Source of the DNA: Porticoccaceae bacterium
GTDB taxonomy: Bacteria > Pseudomonadota > Gammaproteobacteria > Pseudomonadales > Porticoccaceae
Direction: 5' to 3'
DNA: 41,133 nt
Assembly (NCBI GenBank): GCA_029250825.1
Contig: JAQXEN010000033.1
Span: 1-41,133 of the forward strand
Shown piece after piece: positions 12,701 through 27,700 of the stretch (positions within the stretch are counted from its first letter, which is position 1; the number at the start of each line of letters is the position of its first letter). The translations under genes and the position numbers were made by a program. The notes beneath the pieces are model-generated. The model was not told the origin of the DNA. It searched no databases and was given only the letters and a program-made list of their open reading frames with translations.

Positions 12701-15700
12701 CACCGCCTAGGATAATATTCGCGTCAACTGCCGCTGCCCCAAGATTCAAGTCAACTGCCGCCTGAGTATCCGTAGCGGAACCGACATTTGCATCAATTGA
12801 GATATCGAGATCGGCAGCACCCGAGCTGGCATTTAGCTTAAAGCTCTCAGCCGCACCCTCCAGAGTCACATCGACCAGCACGGGGCTATCATTCAAGTTA
12901 AAGATCACATTGCCGATAGCGCCAGAACTTGTCATGGTCACACTGTCCTGACCCAAGCCCCCATTTAAGGTGAGATCACCCAAACCATCGCCAGCCGCAA
13001 GAGTAATCTGGTCCACAGAGGAACCGCTATTGATCAACAGATCGCCGAACATTCCCTGAGTGGTCAAATTAATAGTATTTGATGCATTGCCGGTATTAAT
13101 TGTCAGGTTCTCAATAAACCGGGCACCCTGCATAATGATCTCTGCGCCATTCACGCCAGTGTCATTGAAATCATAATTTTCGGCATTAATATTCAGTACA
13201 ACATTTTCAATATTATTGAACCAGAAACCAGGGTTAATCGAAGTAGAATTTTGACTGAGACTTATGCTGTCATAAGTGATCTGATAATCATTGTCTTTCG
13301 CCACCACATAACTCTCATCGACTTCGACGAACTCGTCAAAAGCCTCTCGCAAAACAACTTCAGTGGGTAAATAAAAGCTGTTGCTGTCTTTAAAGGTCTG
13401 TATATCAAAATAGCCAACCCGATCACCGGCAGCATCTAATTTAACTCGAGTACCATCTTCAACCGGCGCCGCGAAATCCACGCCGCTTATTAACTGAGTT
13501 TGCGCAAAGGCACTGGTGATAAAGGCCGATACATTGTTATCAGTGAAGGCCAAGTTCGCCATATCAGCTCTTCCAGCAGCGGTCACATAGGCACTCCAAT
13601 TGGCCTGTGTAAGATACATACCACTCTCTAACAACTGGTTATTTTCCACCGATCCGTTGACACGCTGGATAGCAACCGCGCTTAGCAACTTATCACCATA
13701 GGCATCAACGCTGTAATAGCTGTTGCTATAGTAGGATGTGTTTAATCCACCCAGTTCTTGCACATACGCCTTGAGCATTTCAACATTATTGCCAGCAAGG
13801 CCATCTGTATCAGTATCCTCACCAATCGAAATCGTTGACAGCCCAGAGCCGTTAGCAACGATTTTATACAGCGTTGGATCGGCCGAGCCTTCAGCACTTA
13901 TGGCCTCAGGCACTTCATTTATTCCATCGTAGAACCCATCGACCGGCTTATCGTATTCCACATGTAGGCGACCGGCGAAACCATAGTCGGCAGAACCATA
14001 GTGGCCCGCACCCCGAGGCTTATCTAACCCGGAGATCCACAGATTGGCGTCAGCAGCAGTAGACTCATCCCACAGGTCGTCTTTATATTGTCGCGTTGAT
14101 ATTACAGAATCTAATATTGGTGAATTCTGTTCATAGACTCGCAGGGAAGACACTCCAATACGCTCTAAGCTCTGCTCTGCAAGGTCAGCAGTCACCACAG
14201 ACAGGGTCAAAAATGACAATAGGTCGTCTAATGCGCTTTCCAAGCCCGTAAACTTTCCATCTTCATTGTTATCAATCAAAAACGCGAGTTCTGTACTGTT
14301 AATAAACCCGTTGAGATCCTCTATCGAAAAGCTCGCCGCATCTGGCACGTTGGTGCCCGCCGGCAGTTGATTGGACAATGCCAATCCACGATTAGCAAAA
14401 CCAATAATGCTGTCAAACCAAGCTCTCCTCTCAGTACCCTTAGTCGAGGTTTCTTCCGAGCTATACCAAGTGATCTCTGGTAGCACGGCCTCTGCGTCTG
14501 AAATAGCTATTTTGGCATTTATCAGTACGTTTATCTCATCGACCAACAGCCTCTTAATCGACTTGTCAGGTACTTCCCGATCAATGGATATCATCGCTGA
14601 AGTGGAGGTGAGACTATCCGAATGATCAAGCAATCTGTCTAAAACACCGATATCCAACTCTTTGTTACTTCGGAGCAGAGAATTCTGAACATCAGAGTGA
14701 CTAATGGTGATGCCGTTAATCGTTGAATAGGTCTGGGCAGCTAATATTTGCTCCTTATAAAGGGGCTGATCACCACCCGCATCAATCGCCTCGATTGCCG
14801 TCACTAGCTGATCCACGGCCGCAACATCATAAGCAACATAGATGCCGTTTTGCTGCAACAGTTCTGCCTTGCGCACCAATTCTTGGTCGCTGCTAACCTG
14901 CTCTGTCGGGTTTGCCGTTTCAGTCGGCGTCAACTCAGCAATCCGCTGTTGGGCTGCAATCACCTCAGCCCATCTCATGGGATCATTGGCAAAATAGAAA
15001 TCACCTAGCAGCAGAGTTTTAGCGGCTATCTCAGCCTTGAGCACAGTGTCTTCAGCACTGCTTTGGGCATTGACATAGAGATGGTCATTACCACCAGCAC
15101 CGGCGATACGAACCACTCCAGCAATTTTTGAAAGATCGTCAGTCGCGGGAAGAACGCGGGTTTCTGTGCGCTCAGGTAAGTTATCGAAACGGTAACTGCG
15201 GAGCCCATCTACTTCAACTGTTTGCCAGGTCTCAGTGATATTGTAAAGAACATCGTCTCGAGCCTCGATCACATAGTAAAGAGAGAGCAGATCAGCTAAC
15301 AAATCACCCCCACTCTCATTGTTAATAATCGGCTTATTCATATGCCAATTGTCACCAACGCCTTCAACGTGACTCATATTAGCGCTAAATGAGAATCCCC
15401 AAAAACCCCACCAAGACGGTGTGTAAAGTGGTATCTGCACCTGGGTGCTATACATAGCATCGCCGCGTATATCATCGCTGCCGTGGCGATGACCATGAAC
15501 CAAGTCGCCCGCCAAGGCATAATCCACAGCAAAACTAAGGAACTCGTCGTAGAGTAAATCGTCTACTGATAGCAGCCCGAAACCTCCGCCTCGGGTCTGA
15601 TTAATCCAAATACTGTTACCCGTCATCAGCGCCAAAACACCATCAATTGGCAACTCGCTAACCATTTTCGGAGCCGTGCCCGCCTGTAATTGCGGGTAGA

Positions 15701-18700
15701 GATCGCGATCACCACTACGGCCCGAATTTAGAACCCCAAGATTAGTAACGTTATCCATAACGTTCGCAATTTCGCTAACGCGTTCGCGATAGGCATTGTA
15801 TTTACCGCTGCTATACCTGATCGAATTAGCATCAGTGCCTTGAATCGCTCTGGAGAAATGATATAACGCCGTGGCCACATTAGCTTCAAGCAGGCTCCAA
15901 TGCTCTTTGCTGATTGTTACTTTTGATGGGTCGGAACCATTGGGGTACCATTTTCCGTAAAATGCCCTAAAGGCATCCTGACGCTCCGCTTCGCGCAGTT
16001 CGCGACGGATCAAACTGATATTATCTGTCTCAATACTGGTGTTCTGGAGAATCTCCTGCAACACTTTTTGCGACACAGTGTAGGTTGCCCCCGATGCTGG
16101 ATAAGTCACATCAAACGTTTCACTCTCACCGCCCAAATAAACTTTGTCAGCTCCGGAGCCAAGGTTGAGTAACAAACTTAACCTTTCATCTAAACCATAT
16201 AGCCAAACCTCGTCATCCCCAGCACCGGTCAAAAGTGCCAGGCGCTCAACACCATCAATTGTATCCAGCTTGATTCCGGCACCATAGAGATACTGTTGGC
16301 CATCATTATCGGTGTAAATATAAAATTTATCAGCGAGGGCTGTCCCGGCAATAACGATGGTATCAAAACCGGAACCGCCATAAATTTCTACGCGATTGTT
16401 TTCAACATAATCGAGCAAAATATCCTTATCTTTTTCATCGATATTGCCCTCTTCATCACCGGCACCGGTTGAGATATTACCGCCTGCCATCTCAGTTGTT
16501 GCTGTGTGCTCGGCATTCACCACACGATGCGCTTTCAAAAAGAAAGTATCGTCGCCAGATTCACCGAAGAGCTTCAGCTCACCGATATTGTGATTGACCT
16601 CAAAGTAATCGTCGCCACGGCCACCATAGAAACTCGCGTTATAACTAACTCCTGCGGTAATACCATCATTATTGCTGTCGTCAACCACCTGCACTTGCTG
16701 GTCATTGACGGTAACAGTTTTAGTTTTAAGAACACGGCCAATCAAGAAACTATCATTACCTTGGTCGCCATAAACGCTGACTGCAGCTGCCGTATCATCG
16801 GCAATAAAAGTATCGTCGCCCTTGCGACCGTGAAGTGAAACACGCTCTGTCGTGTAGTTATAAGTGACTCGTTGATAGTCCCCTGCAGCGGATAGATCGC
16901 CGGATGCGCGAGTTTGAGCCACCGCGTCATTGAGGTCCGCAGGCTGCAGAAAGCTTGATGCAAGAGCGCCAGACAACAGCAGCTGATAATAATTATCCTG
17001 CCGATCCCTGTCGGCATTTTCGAAGGTGATATACCAGGGGTCTTGCTCAGTTCCCTCGCCGGTAAGCTCGACCTGGGCATCAAATTCCCTGAGCACCTGC
17101 AGCAGTTGATCGGAGTAACCCAAAGCATCTGATTCGTTGTAGACAAATGTTCTCGAACTGTCGTTATAGCTTAACTGCAAGCGGTCACCGTCTGCAGTGG
17201 AGCCCGAAATTCGATTGAATACCTGAGTCTTATTTGTGGCATCGAACATCGCATCGACATCCGGTGCACCAGCTAACAGTCGATCGGCGACCCCATCGTC
17301 TAAGCGTTGCACAAAGGCCGTGGTGATACCGGTCACTGTCGCACCAGACACTGCCGTTAATACCTGAGTGCTATCCACCACCTCTACAAGACTTATACGG
17401 TAAGGTCTGCTGTCGGTCCCCTCGCCACTTACCGTGGCATCATAGATGGTCGCGACCGCCTCGAGCTGAGTTTCAATATGATCTCGCTTGTCCTGTAATG
17501 AGGATTCCCCAGCCAAATTGATCGCAATGGAAGTACCGTTATATAACAGTGTGGCTGTATCCTCAGGAAGCTCTAGATTGTAGTCCGTAGTCGAGGACTC
17601 AACATTGAGCTGGATAGTATCCGCCTCCTCACTGCCCTGCAAAAATACCGAGTCAGTATCTGTGCTCAACTGGCCACTATCGACAATTCGAGTATTTGAC
17701 GGACGATCAGAACCGCCACTTAGCGTAATGGTGTAGCTGTCGCCACCCTCAGTGCCATCGAGGACAGCATTGGCGGTAAATGCGTCAATACTAAAGCTAT
17801 CGTTATAAGCGCCACCATAGAGGTAGAAATTCTCAAATAGATCTATTCCTGCGTCTTCGCCCTCAACATCATCTTCACGCGATCGAACCGTAACAATCGA
17901 CCCATCTACAGTCGCAGTTGTTAGCTTCTCGTAACTAATAGACAAACCTGTGTCCGAAAGGACGAAAGTGGTGTCCGAGGTGCCAAAGGATTCAATCAAC
18001 GTATCGTTAGTGGAATCTCCACCCACAAAACGGTCCTCTCCTTCGCCACCGGTGATGCGATTAGTACCGGCACCCATAGTGATAACATCTTTGTATTTAC
18101 TGCCCACAATATGGTCATCGCCTGAACCAGCAATCAGATTCAATTCGTTGACAACTCGACCATGAACAACATCATCAGCTGCGATCATATCCGGCAGGTT
18201 AGGGACCACACCGGCTAAAATACTGTTGTCACCATTGCCAGCATCAATTGTGACTTGGTCATTGACCACCGAAGTCGGGTCTCCATCGGTGAGGTAATGA
18301 TCTAGCGTTAAACTCCGCAGTCGAATAATTACCTCATCGCCACTCGCATTTTCTTTAGTGTGAGTGACCTGTAAGACGTCATATTGAATTTCTTCTAACT
18401 GCTCATCATTGCGATTGAGGATTTCGTTACCGACAACAAAACTATCATTGGCATCTGAACCGTTTATATAAATGCTGTCCACATAGACGTCATTGATGAT
18501 GCGCGGATCCAAGAACCAATCCTGCTCGCCGCTCAGCACCGTGTTGCCATTCTCATCAATATTCCAAACATCTTTAAGAATTTGACGGGGCACTTCACGC
18601 TCAATGGTTTGAAAAGCCGTTAGCTCCTCGCCCGGTGTATCCGTGATGGCATCAATTTCATAAATCGCGATCTCCACGCCATCCCGCTTGGTGCTCCAAT

Positions 18701-21700
18701 CACCATTAGGTGATCTCAGCTCGACCGTTTTCATAAGCCCGGCGTTATCCAAGGACAAAGCATTCTCAAGGGTCTGTGTTGCCTCTTCGAATACGGGCGT
18801 CAACGTAAATGAGCTAAAGTCATCCAACTGAGGCATGACTATATGAAGCTCGACATCGCTGCCACTGGTGCCATCGGGATCAGCAGCCACAGTCACACTG
18901 ACAGACAAATTACTCGCGAGATCAAATGCATTACCGGCAAGCTTAAAGGTCACAGCCGAGCTGGAATCGACACTGAAGGTTTCACTATCACCGTCAAGAT
19001 CGACGATGACCTCTGTGTCAGTAACCTCCTCAACAATAAAGTTCTGATTTGGATCAGTGGTGACAAAACCGAGGCCCGCCACAGTAATACCATCGCCTAC
19101 CGACAACCCGTGGTTACTGCCCACGGTAAAGGTCATTACATCACCACCCATTACCGCAGCACTGACTATTTTCTCCTGCTCGACAAACAAATCATCGGCT
19201 GAAACTGTAACCGCCTCGTTGTCGCCGTAACGCAACAGATATTGGTCAAACTGCGCCGGGACAGTGATCGCCTGCTGACTGAGCTGAGCCACAGGATTGA
19301 TCAAGCCTGTACTAAAGACGGTTGCGCCAGGACTATCATCCCTTTGCCAAGACAGCGTCATCGCCGGCGCCGGCGCCTCTCGGTTCAGATCCGCAAGCCA
19401 GCTATCGGCTACACCATCACCATCTGAGTCATAGGCATCATTGACAGAAATCGTCTCTGCATCAATAGCAGTGACATAACTAATAGCCGCCTTAATAGAT
19501 GCCGCACTTAACTGACCAGCGAAGTTATATTCGATAGTCGCAGAGGTACCGTTTTCCGAATCAGCGTTATCCAATTTCAACTGTACCGTTTCCATCAGGA
19601 GTGGAATAAGTACCTGCGTATTGTCTAACTGAACCGCGCTAGAGTCCGATACCAGATGCTCACTGGCGATGGCAAACTGCTGGAACGGTGTCTCTACGGT
19701 CATGGCTCTGTCAATACTGCGATAGGCCTCAACAACCAAGTCATTGCCCGGGTTGGAGATCGAAATTAACCAACCACCATCCTGCTCAACAACAGTAGTG
19801 TTGTCATTATTAGCTTCTGACTGTGCCTTGATATCGGCCAGTATTGAGGCTGCAGTCGAATCCCCAGTAATGGTCACGACACTATTAGTGGCATCTTCCG
19901 CAAGACCAAAGAGTCTTATATTATTTTCGCCCGCCGCTAGGTTGAGAATATGGTCAACCCTAGAAATGGCAGAGTTTTCATCCCCTAAATAGACGCTATT
20001 CTTACCGATAACCTGAATCTTAGATCTCGAAGCGGACTCCACCTCGAGTGCATGCTCTAAGCCATCAGTGACAGAAATTAACCATTCATTATTGGCGCTA
20101 TCAAAGGTGACCAGATTACTCTTCCCTGTAAGGGATGTTGCTGCGTCAGAAAGCGCACTGGTGTTATTAGCCTCGTCCTCAGTCAGGTCTACCTGAATAC
20201 TCTCATCAAGGTAATGCAGGCTCAAAACGCTATCGCTACCCACACTGAAAGCAGTGCTTTTGCCGAGTACTTGAGCCAAGGGCGCCTCGGAAGATCCCCT
20301 CTGCAATGTTTTCTCTAGACCGCCAGTAATGGCAATCTGCCAACGCCCGTCAGCACTGTTAAAAGTAACCTCGTTATCCTGTCCAGTAATGGCTTTTACT
20401 GCGGTACTAAGAGCACTTTGATTGGTGGCATCATCATCGGACAGAGCCACAAGACGTTTTTGCCCATCATAAAACAGGTGCACTGCAGCATCAGTTACAG
20501 CAGCAAACTCATAGGTGACAATTGCCTGCGTAGCAATCCGCTCCTGCAATTTCCAGACCGGCGATTCTCCGGCAATCAGAGTTAGCGAGGCATTTTCAAT
20601 GCCCTCAAACCCGTTTAAAGCAGTTGTCAGTAAAGCGCCGGCCTGAGAAAAGGCGCGCTGATAAGTTTGATACTTAATCACCGTACCCGGCGCATCATCG
20701 TTCAACTCGGAGAAAGTCTCATCGTCACCGGTTAAAGCGTATGTAAAAGAAGTGCCGCTTATCTCAGTAACAGTGAAAACACCGTTGGGATCGGTATTAT
20801 CAAAATCAATCCCATAAACACTCACCTGATCGCCCACAGACAGACCATGACCCACTGCAACTGTCATGGTTGCCACATTTGCAGTAACACTGCCGGCGGT
20901 AATCTGTTTGTTTTCGGCCTCAGTATCAGCCAGACCCTTGGTCACGAAGGCCGCCATGCTATCCAGTTCAGCACTTTGCTTATTACCACTGGCATCAAGG
21001 CTAGACAGAGTCGCCGCAGTCATAGAGTCGACCCATCTCAACTCACTGTTTTCGATTGACAGCGATTGGGTCTTGATCTCAGCACTGCCATCAGCGGTGA
21101 ATATATACTCCACCGTACCTGTCGCAAAATCGTCCACACGATAGAAGGTATCCAGAATTCGAGTATCCGGTTCTACCGAGGCAATACCGTTGTAGCGCTG
21201 AGTCGCATAGGCATAGGCAAGAGTTTTTTCCTCGCCAGACGGGTCAAAAAACCAATCGCCAGCAGTGCCTGTAACAGTAATTTGGTCACTGATTTTAGTG
21301 TTGGCCGCTATGGCGGACTGCACGTCTGACGCACTCATCCACGAATAGATGTCCACGGCATTGTAAAAGTCTGAAGTCTTGTCAGTGATTAGACCGAAGT
21401 TTGCAGTATCAGCACTGTTATAGCCGTAATAGAGCGTGATTTTATCCAGACCACTGGGCACAGAAATTCGCTGCAGGCCCTCATCGTCTGCTGCGGCGAT
21501 ATAGTGATAATTGAGATCAGGTGCGCCATCGGCATCAAACAGATATTCCCCTGAAACTAGGCTTGCACGATAGAAATGATCCAACGATCTGGCACTCAGG
21601 CCACTGCTAGAGACCGCAGTTTCAGACCAAATTTTCTGCTCCCCACCGGCATTGGTATAGCTGAGGCTAAGCAGATTAAAGTTACCGTTTAAATCAGTAC

Positions 21701-24700
21701 CCTGATCGCTGAAAGAGAGATCCACCAGCCAATAGCTCTGACCATTCACCTCGACCTGCTCTAACTCAGCTTCAATTTTTGACGCTCGATCAGAAACCAC
21801 CCGAGCACTATCACTCGGCAACTTAGAGAGCTCCGCCAAAGCGGCGGCAACTCCAGCCTTATCATTGCTGTTAATAACGGCAGTCATATCCGTCAAAATA
21901 GCATCGGGCGCTTCTGTATCGGCTGTCACATCTCCTGTTAATTCAGGGACTTTGAGCGCTTTATAGCCCAACACTATGTTGCTTGCATCTGCCGGGATTA
22001 GCGGCAGGTATTGCAAGTGATTATCAGCGCGCGAGGGCGATTGGTTATTTGAGCTGTCGCGATCGGCAAACCACATGGTCTCCTGGGAGGAACCTGCATC
22101 CACATCAATGGACTGCAAATCGGTACCAATTACATCATCAATCTGAAGAGTATCTGCACCGCCTTTCATGGCAAGAGTCAAAGACTCCACATTAGTCAGT
22201 GCGATGCTATCGACACTGTTATTATTTTCGTCAATAACCTCAGCACTAACCTGCATAACAGCAGCGCCGTTTTGATCAGAGACAAGCACATATTGCCCTG
22301 TCGGGACCGGATTTTTGGGATCACTGCCATCAGCCAAGGTAGCACTTAATAGATCAGCGCCTTCTCCACCATCAACAGTCAACTGACTGCCCGGCTCATA
22401 GAGCCACGAGATAGTGTCGTCTCCGGCGCCAGCCTCTACATTTCCGGAACTTTCGCGAGCATCGATAAGGTCATCGCCGGCGCCAGCAAAGACAGAATTA
22501 GCGCCTGCCCCAGCATTAATTTGATCGTAACCGGTGCCGCCATAGACTGTATCTATGCCATCCCCAGCACTAATCAAGTCACCGTGGCGAGTCTGTAACA
22601 GCACCTGGCCCAGGGCATCTTTGGTAGCGCCGGAGGCGCTGAGAGTACCGTCAGCTTTGTAATCGGCAGCATCGAGAGGAGTGCCGTCAAGGTTGTAATA
22701 GATGCTGAGAACCTGAGTCGAACCGGTTCCCACCAGGGCCACGGTTTCATCACCACCATCGATATAATCATCACCACCATAGCTGACGATCGTGTCCATA
22801 CCGCCATCAGTTTGACCAATCACGCCAACCAGCGAGGTGCCATCGGCACCAGCGACATTCATTGCCGTTATCAATGCACTGGCTTGGCTTAAATCGAGAC
22901 TGTCATCCCCGTAAATAAAGTCGGCACTATCCCCACCCATAATGTCGTCATTGCCACTGCCGCCGAAGGCCGCAAAACGGTTATAGGCCTGATCTTCGCC
23001 ATCCAGCATCAAGGTATCGTTGCCAACCCCACCCTGCATAACAATGTTCGCGTCAAACGTAGCTGTCACTTTTAATCGGTCATCGCCAGCGCCGCCATCA
23101 AGAATAATATTGCTGACACTGTGGGTCTCCGAGCCAGCTAAAATCGATACAAGATCATTGCCATCGCCAGAAATCACTCTAACACTAGCGTTACCTCCAG
23201 CAGGATTATCCGCCAGAGTAATATCCACCAAGTCAGCACCGGCGCCGGTAGTCAGATCAATAGAGTCAACTAAACCGTCTAACTTGCTAAGTCGATAGAA
23301 ATCCTCTTGGTTGGTACCAGTTGACGTAATACGGTTAACCTGAGAAGCGCCGTATACCTGGACTCGCTGTCCTGTACTGACAACCAACAAGTTGGCTTCA
23401 GAAACCGAGAGACTATTCAGCCGACTGGCCAGTGCGCTCAGCTCCGAGGATGTGTAGTAGTCAAAATCAAGAAAGCCAAGCTTAAACAAGGACTCAATCG
23501 TCCACTTATTCAGAGACTTATCATGATCATCAGCATTTAGAGAGGTAACAGTATAGGCATGCTGGCCACCTGAATTGCTGCCACTGTAGGCGAGCGCAAG
23601 CTCTGTCCCATTGAGATGGGCTATATTTTCTGGCGCCTGGTGTACACATTCCCAATCAAACTCAACAATAATTTCGTCAACAAAGCGCTCGCGGGCCTCA
23701 AACAGGGTGATCTCTGAAAACCCAAGATCAATACCGACCCAAAAGAAAGCCTCTAAAAATAACGTTAAGTCACCGTGAACATCGAACAAACACTGGGGGC
23801 CATGACTGATACGCTCGATTAATTCAGAGCCGTACAATTTACCATCGCCCACCGGTGATCCGTCTTGAAACTGAGTCAACTTGTCATTCAAGTCAAAACC
23901 AATCTGCGCCTCGATACCTCCCATCACACCGGCTTCGACAAGACCGCCAATGCCGATAGATGCACTAGCGCCAAACATGGCATACAACAGAACTTCATCT
24001 AGATCACTGGCGGTATTTTCCAAACCGTGGTCATCTAAATAGAAGCCATTCATGATGCGCCAAGCTTGCGAGGCATCGTAACCACTCTCTTGGAATTCAA
24101 TGAAACCAGAGGTGTCAAAACCAAAATCAAAATTGGTTGAAGCGCCAACGCTGCCGACAATACCGGCATTCAGTCCAGGGAATACAGGGAAGGACTTTTT
24201 GTAAGTAAAATTGAGATCCAGATCCGGCAAGTCATACCAGAATAGATCCACTGGCCGGCCAGTTATGAGCCCCAGTGCAGACGCTGGATCGTCAAGTATC
24301 GGCAGTTTAAAGCGTTTTTCTTTACCCTTATCGAGACCGCGCTGATTGGGACCTTTCTTAGCGGCAGTAGTTGATGCAGTCTGCCCTGTAACCTCCCTCT
24401 TCTGCGTTGGATCGCTGCCGACCGCCTTTGTTTCCTCTTCGCTCACTTCTGAATCTGGGTCTTCTAAAAAACTCGCCCCGAGATTAAAGTCGCCAAAGTT
24501 AATAACACCATCCAAAGAGTCGATACTATCGATAAATTCCAGTGTCGACTTGATAACCTGAATGACCGCTTTTGCGGTATCGACAGTTTTTGCCGGGAGT
24601 TTTAAGTACGCAATATCAATCAACTGGAACTTAGCTATCCCCAAATCCAACTCGAGAGATAACAGATCAATTACCGGCCGCATAGGCTCGATAATCTCTT

Positions 24701-27700
24701 TGATGCCGTTCAGAGTTTCCCCGAGGAAACTGCCCATCAATGACCCGGCATCCAAAGACACATCGTACAACATCACTTCGGGACTACCGGTGACAAACTC
24801 AAAACCACTGGAACTTGACCAGGTTGCATCGCCTAGCACCTGATCATATTCAATAAATGTGCTCATTGAAGGCAAGATAGCGCCAGCTGAGGTCGCTACT
24901 TCAGCATATATATTGGCATAGGCTTCTGCGCTGGCGTTCAGAGACAGCTCTATAGCCCCACCATTCCACTTATTATCAGCGCCGCCCGCAATATCCAAAC
25001 CCAAGTGACCATTGAGACCGGCTTCGCCGTAGACGTCCATGGTCAAGAATCCGAGGGTACCGGAAACAGAGTTATATGCTCCTACAATCGTAGCTTTGTC
25101 ATCCTCGTGGGACAGAGTGCTTCCGGGGGCTTTTTCGGTAGTGAAAACCGCGGAGACATCCATCGCTATCTCTTCACCCATCGCATTGATGCCACTAGTA
25201 TCAAGGTAAATGCCGCCAGCATTGATACCGAGACCAATCCCCATCAGGTAATCCATTAAAACTTGGATCTTGGCATCAACTTCTAAACTTAGCCCTGAAA
25301 TACCGCTAGAGAAATCAATGTCGATATCTTCAGTAACACCCTCAGCAAGGAAACCAGAAAAAGAGACCAAGTTTGCAAATAAGCCCTGATCTTCGATAGC
25401 CACCGAGCTAATGCCATTACCGTGTGTGAGTTTGAGCTTGCCGTCAGTCACGCCCCAAGTCGCGCCTTCTGTCTGTAGATTAAGTTCGCTAATCAGTGCA
25501 CTAAAATCTTGAGCATCCGAACCACTAACAACCACACTCTGAGGGTTGTCATTATTCGCACCCTCGACCACAAGGCTGACTCGATACTCTGTCCCATCAT
25601 TATTAAGCCCGGTTGCACGACCGCTTAAATCACTGGCATCAAGCTCTTCAGCAAAAACGGCTTCATTGTTGTTGAGTTCGCCCAGAAGAACACCGGCAAA
25701 CATAATATTAAATGAGAGTTCTCCGTCAGATGAAAGCAGCAACTGAATGTCGTCAGCACTGGTAGCTTTTTTAGTGAGAATTTTGCCATCAGCCTGATAC
25801 TGAAGTTCGCCGAACTCATCCAAATTAGGCACAGCAAAATAGAATAGCGGATCATCAATACCCTTGAGACCTAGATACAGCGCTTCACGAAGAGATTGAA
25901 TAAGCACTTCAAAAACACCGTCTCCACGGGTCTCCATTTCCTCCAACAGAGTGGTTAGGGTAACTTCGCCGTCAACAGCTATATTTTCATAGCCGGAGGG
26001 AGCACTAAAACCTGTCTCCATAACAATGTCTTGCAAGCCTTTGAGTTGGCTCTTAACACCACTAAACATGTCACTGCCAATAACCGGAAGTTCGATGTCT
26101 CCGAGACCATCGGCAACACTATTAATACCCTCAAAGAATGTATCTAACCCTCTTATTACCTCGGTCGGATTATTGATGATCGCAAACAGCGCCGCAGTAA
26201 GATCAAAATCCATATTAAAGGATGGCATCTGATAGTTAACACCATCAAAAACAAACCCTTCATCCAAGGTCACTGTTGCAGAGGTATCAAAATGCAAGGA
26301 GTTGTCTGCAAGTCCATCCGCATTTCTATCCCCTGTGGTACCGCCGATTGGCAGAGCCTTAATCGGGAAGTAGAGTGGTAAATCAGCCTCGAGAGAAACT
26401 TCACCCCCTATATCAAAGGACTCAACAATCTCGCCAAATCCAATTCTTCCGTCAAACACGAAATCATCGCCGTCCTGCTGAGCAATTTCATTAAATCCGG
26501 CAGCAAAATTAATATCTGCACTGACCGTTCCCTCGCTTACGATAAACCCTAAACTGCTAACTCCAGGAACATCTAAACCGATGAAGATTTCGATATCCTC
26601 GGCAGCCGCATTTGCCCCAACTCGGAACCCACTATCAGCATCCAAGAACAGTTCAGGTGAAGTAACATCGGACAGATCAAAACCAATCCCAGCCGAAAGT
26701 TCAGCATAGGCTTGTGCATCTAACATTGCCGTAGCACTGGCTTCCAGGTTAAAAATATCAAATACAGAACCGAGGTTTAAATCATCAAGATCAAAACCGG
26801 CCTCAAAGGTTGTTTCCGCCAAATAATTAAGATCGAAATCTGCTTTAAAGGTCGAATCTTGGTAGCCAAAAGACAGTGGACTGAACGAATCATCAAGACC
26901 AAAAGCTGTCCTCATCAAATCATTAAAATAATCAGCTAAGCTATCGATTCCACCCGAATCATCATTGTTCAAAAATTCCCGAGTATCTCTTATCGCGCTA
27001 TAAAGCGTTCCAACAAAGTCAGTGCCGCCCGTGCCCATGACATCAGCAACCGACATATCGATAAGGTCAACCTCTTGGTACATTGCACCTGTCTGCAAGA
27101 TACCTTTGACTAGCGTTCGATTAGTCTGAGAATCACTGTCACTATAGAGCGCCTGACCTTCGATCAGCGTATCGCTTGTCGCGAAGGCTCCGTCGCTGTC
27201 ATCCCATGAGGTCGTGTTGTACCAGTTTTCCTCCATGACATGCAGCTGTGTCTGGCCAGTATCATCAACCTCTTCGTAGCCCCAGAGGGTTTCGCCGTCT
27301 ATCTCATAGCGACTGAGAACGTTATTCTGTCCCTGTCGGTTGAGAACAGACTTGGTCTTAGATGAACCATCAGTGGGATTACTTAAAACATAACCCAAAA
27401 GGAAGTCAGTCCCAGTAGCAGCCAGTGCCGTCCCAAAAAGGTGTAGTGAATTGGTTCCCGAACTGGAATCCACATATCCCAAATAACGGCTGTCATCTAT
27501 GCTGCTGACCCAGGTTCCAACACTTCTAACGGTTTGGTTGTCTTCTATATAAAACGAGGTGTCCAAGAAATCCTGATAATAATCAGAATAGTGTTCAAGA
27601 GTTGCTGAGGCTTCTGCCCCGTCAGCCTTAGTGTATTGTGCGATAACGTCCATCTCGAGATAACGCTGCTCATACACATTATTTTTGTTGGCCTGATCCA

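Noticed and set aside
16742-17146. 134-codon open frame on the minus strand in another phase
   Set aside because: The giant frame through the same bases encodes coherent RTX-like protein, so this alternative frame is spurious.
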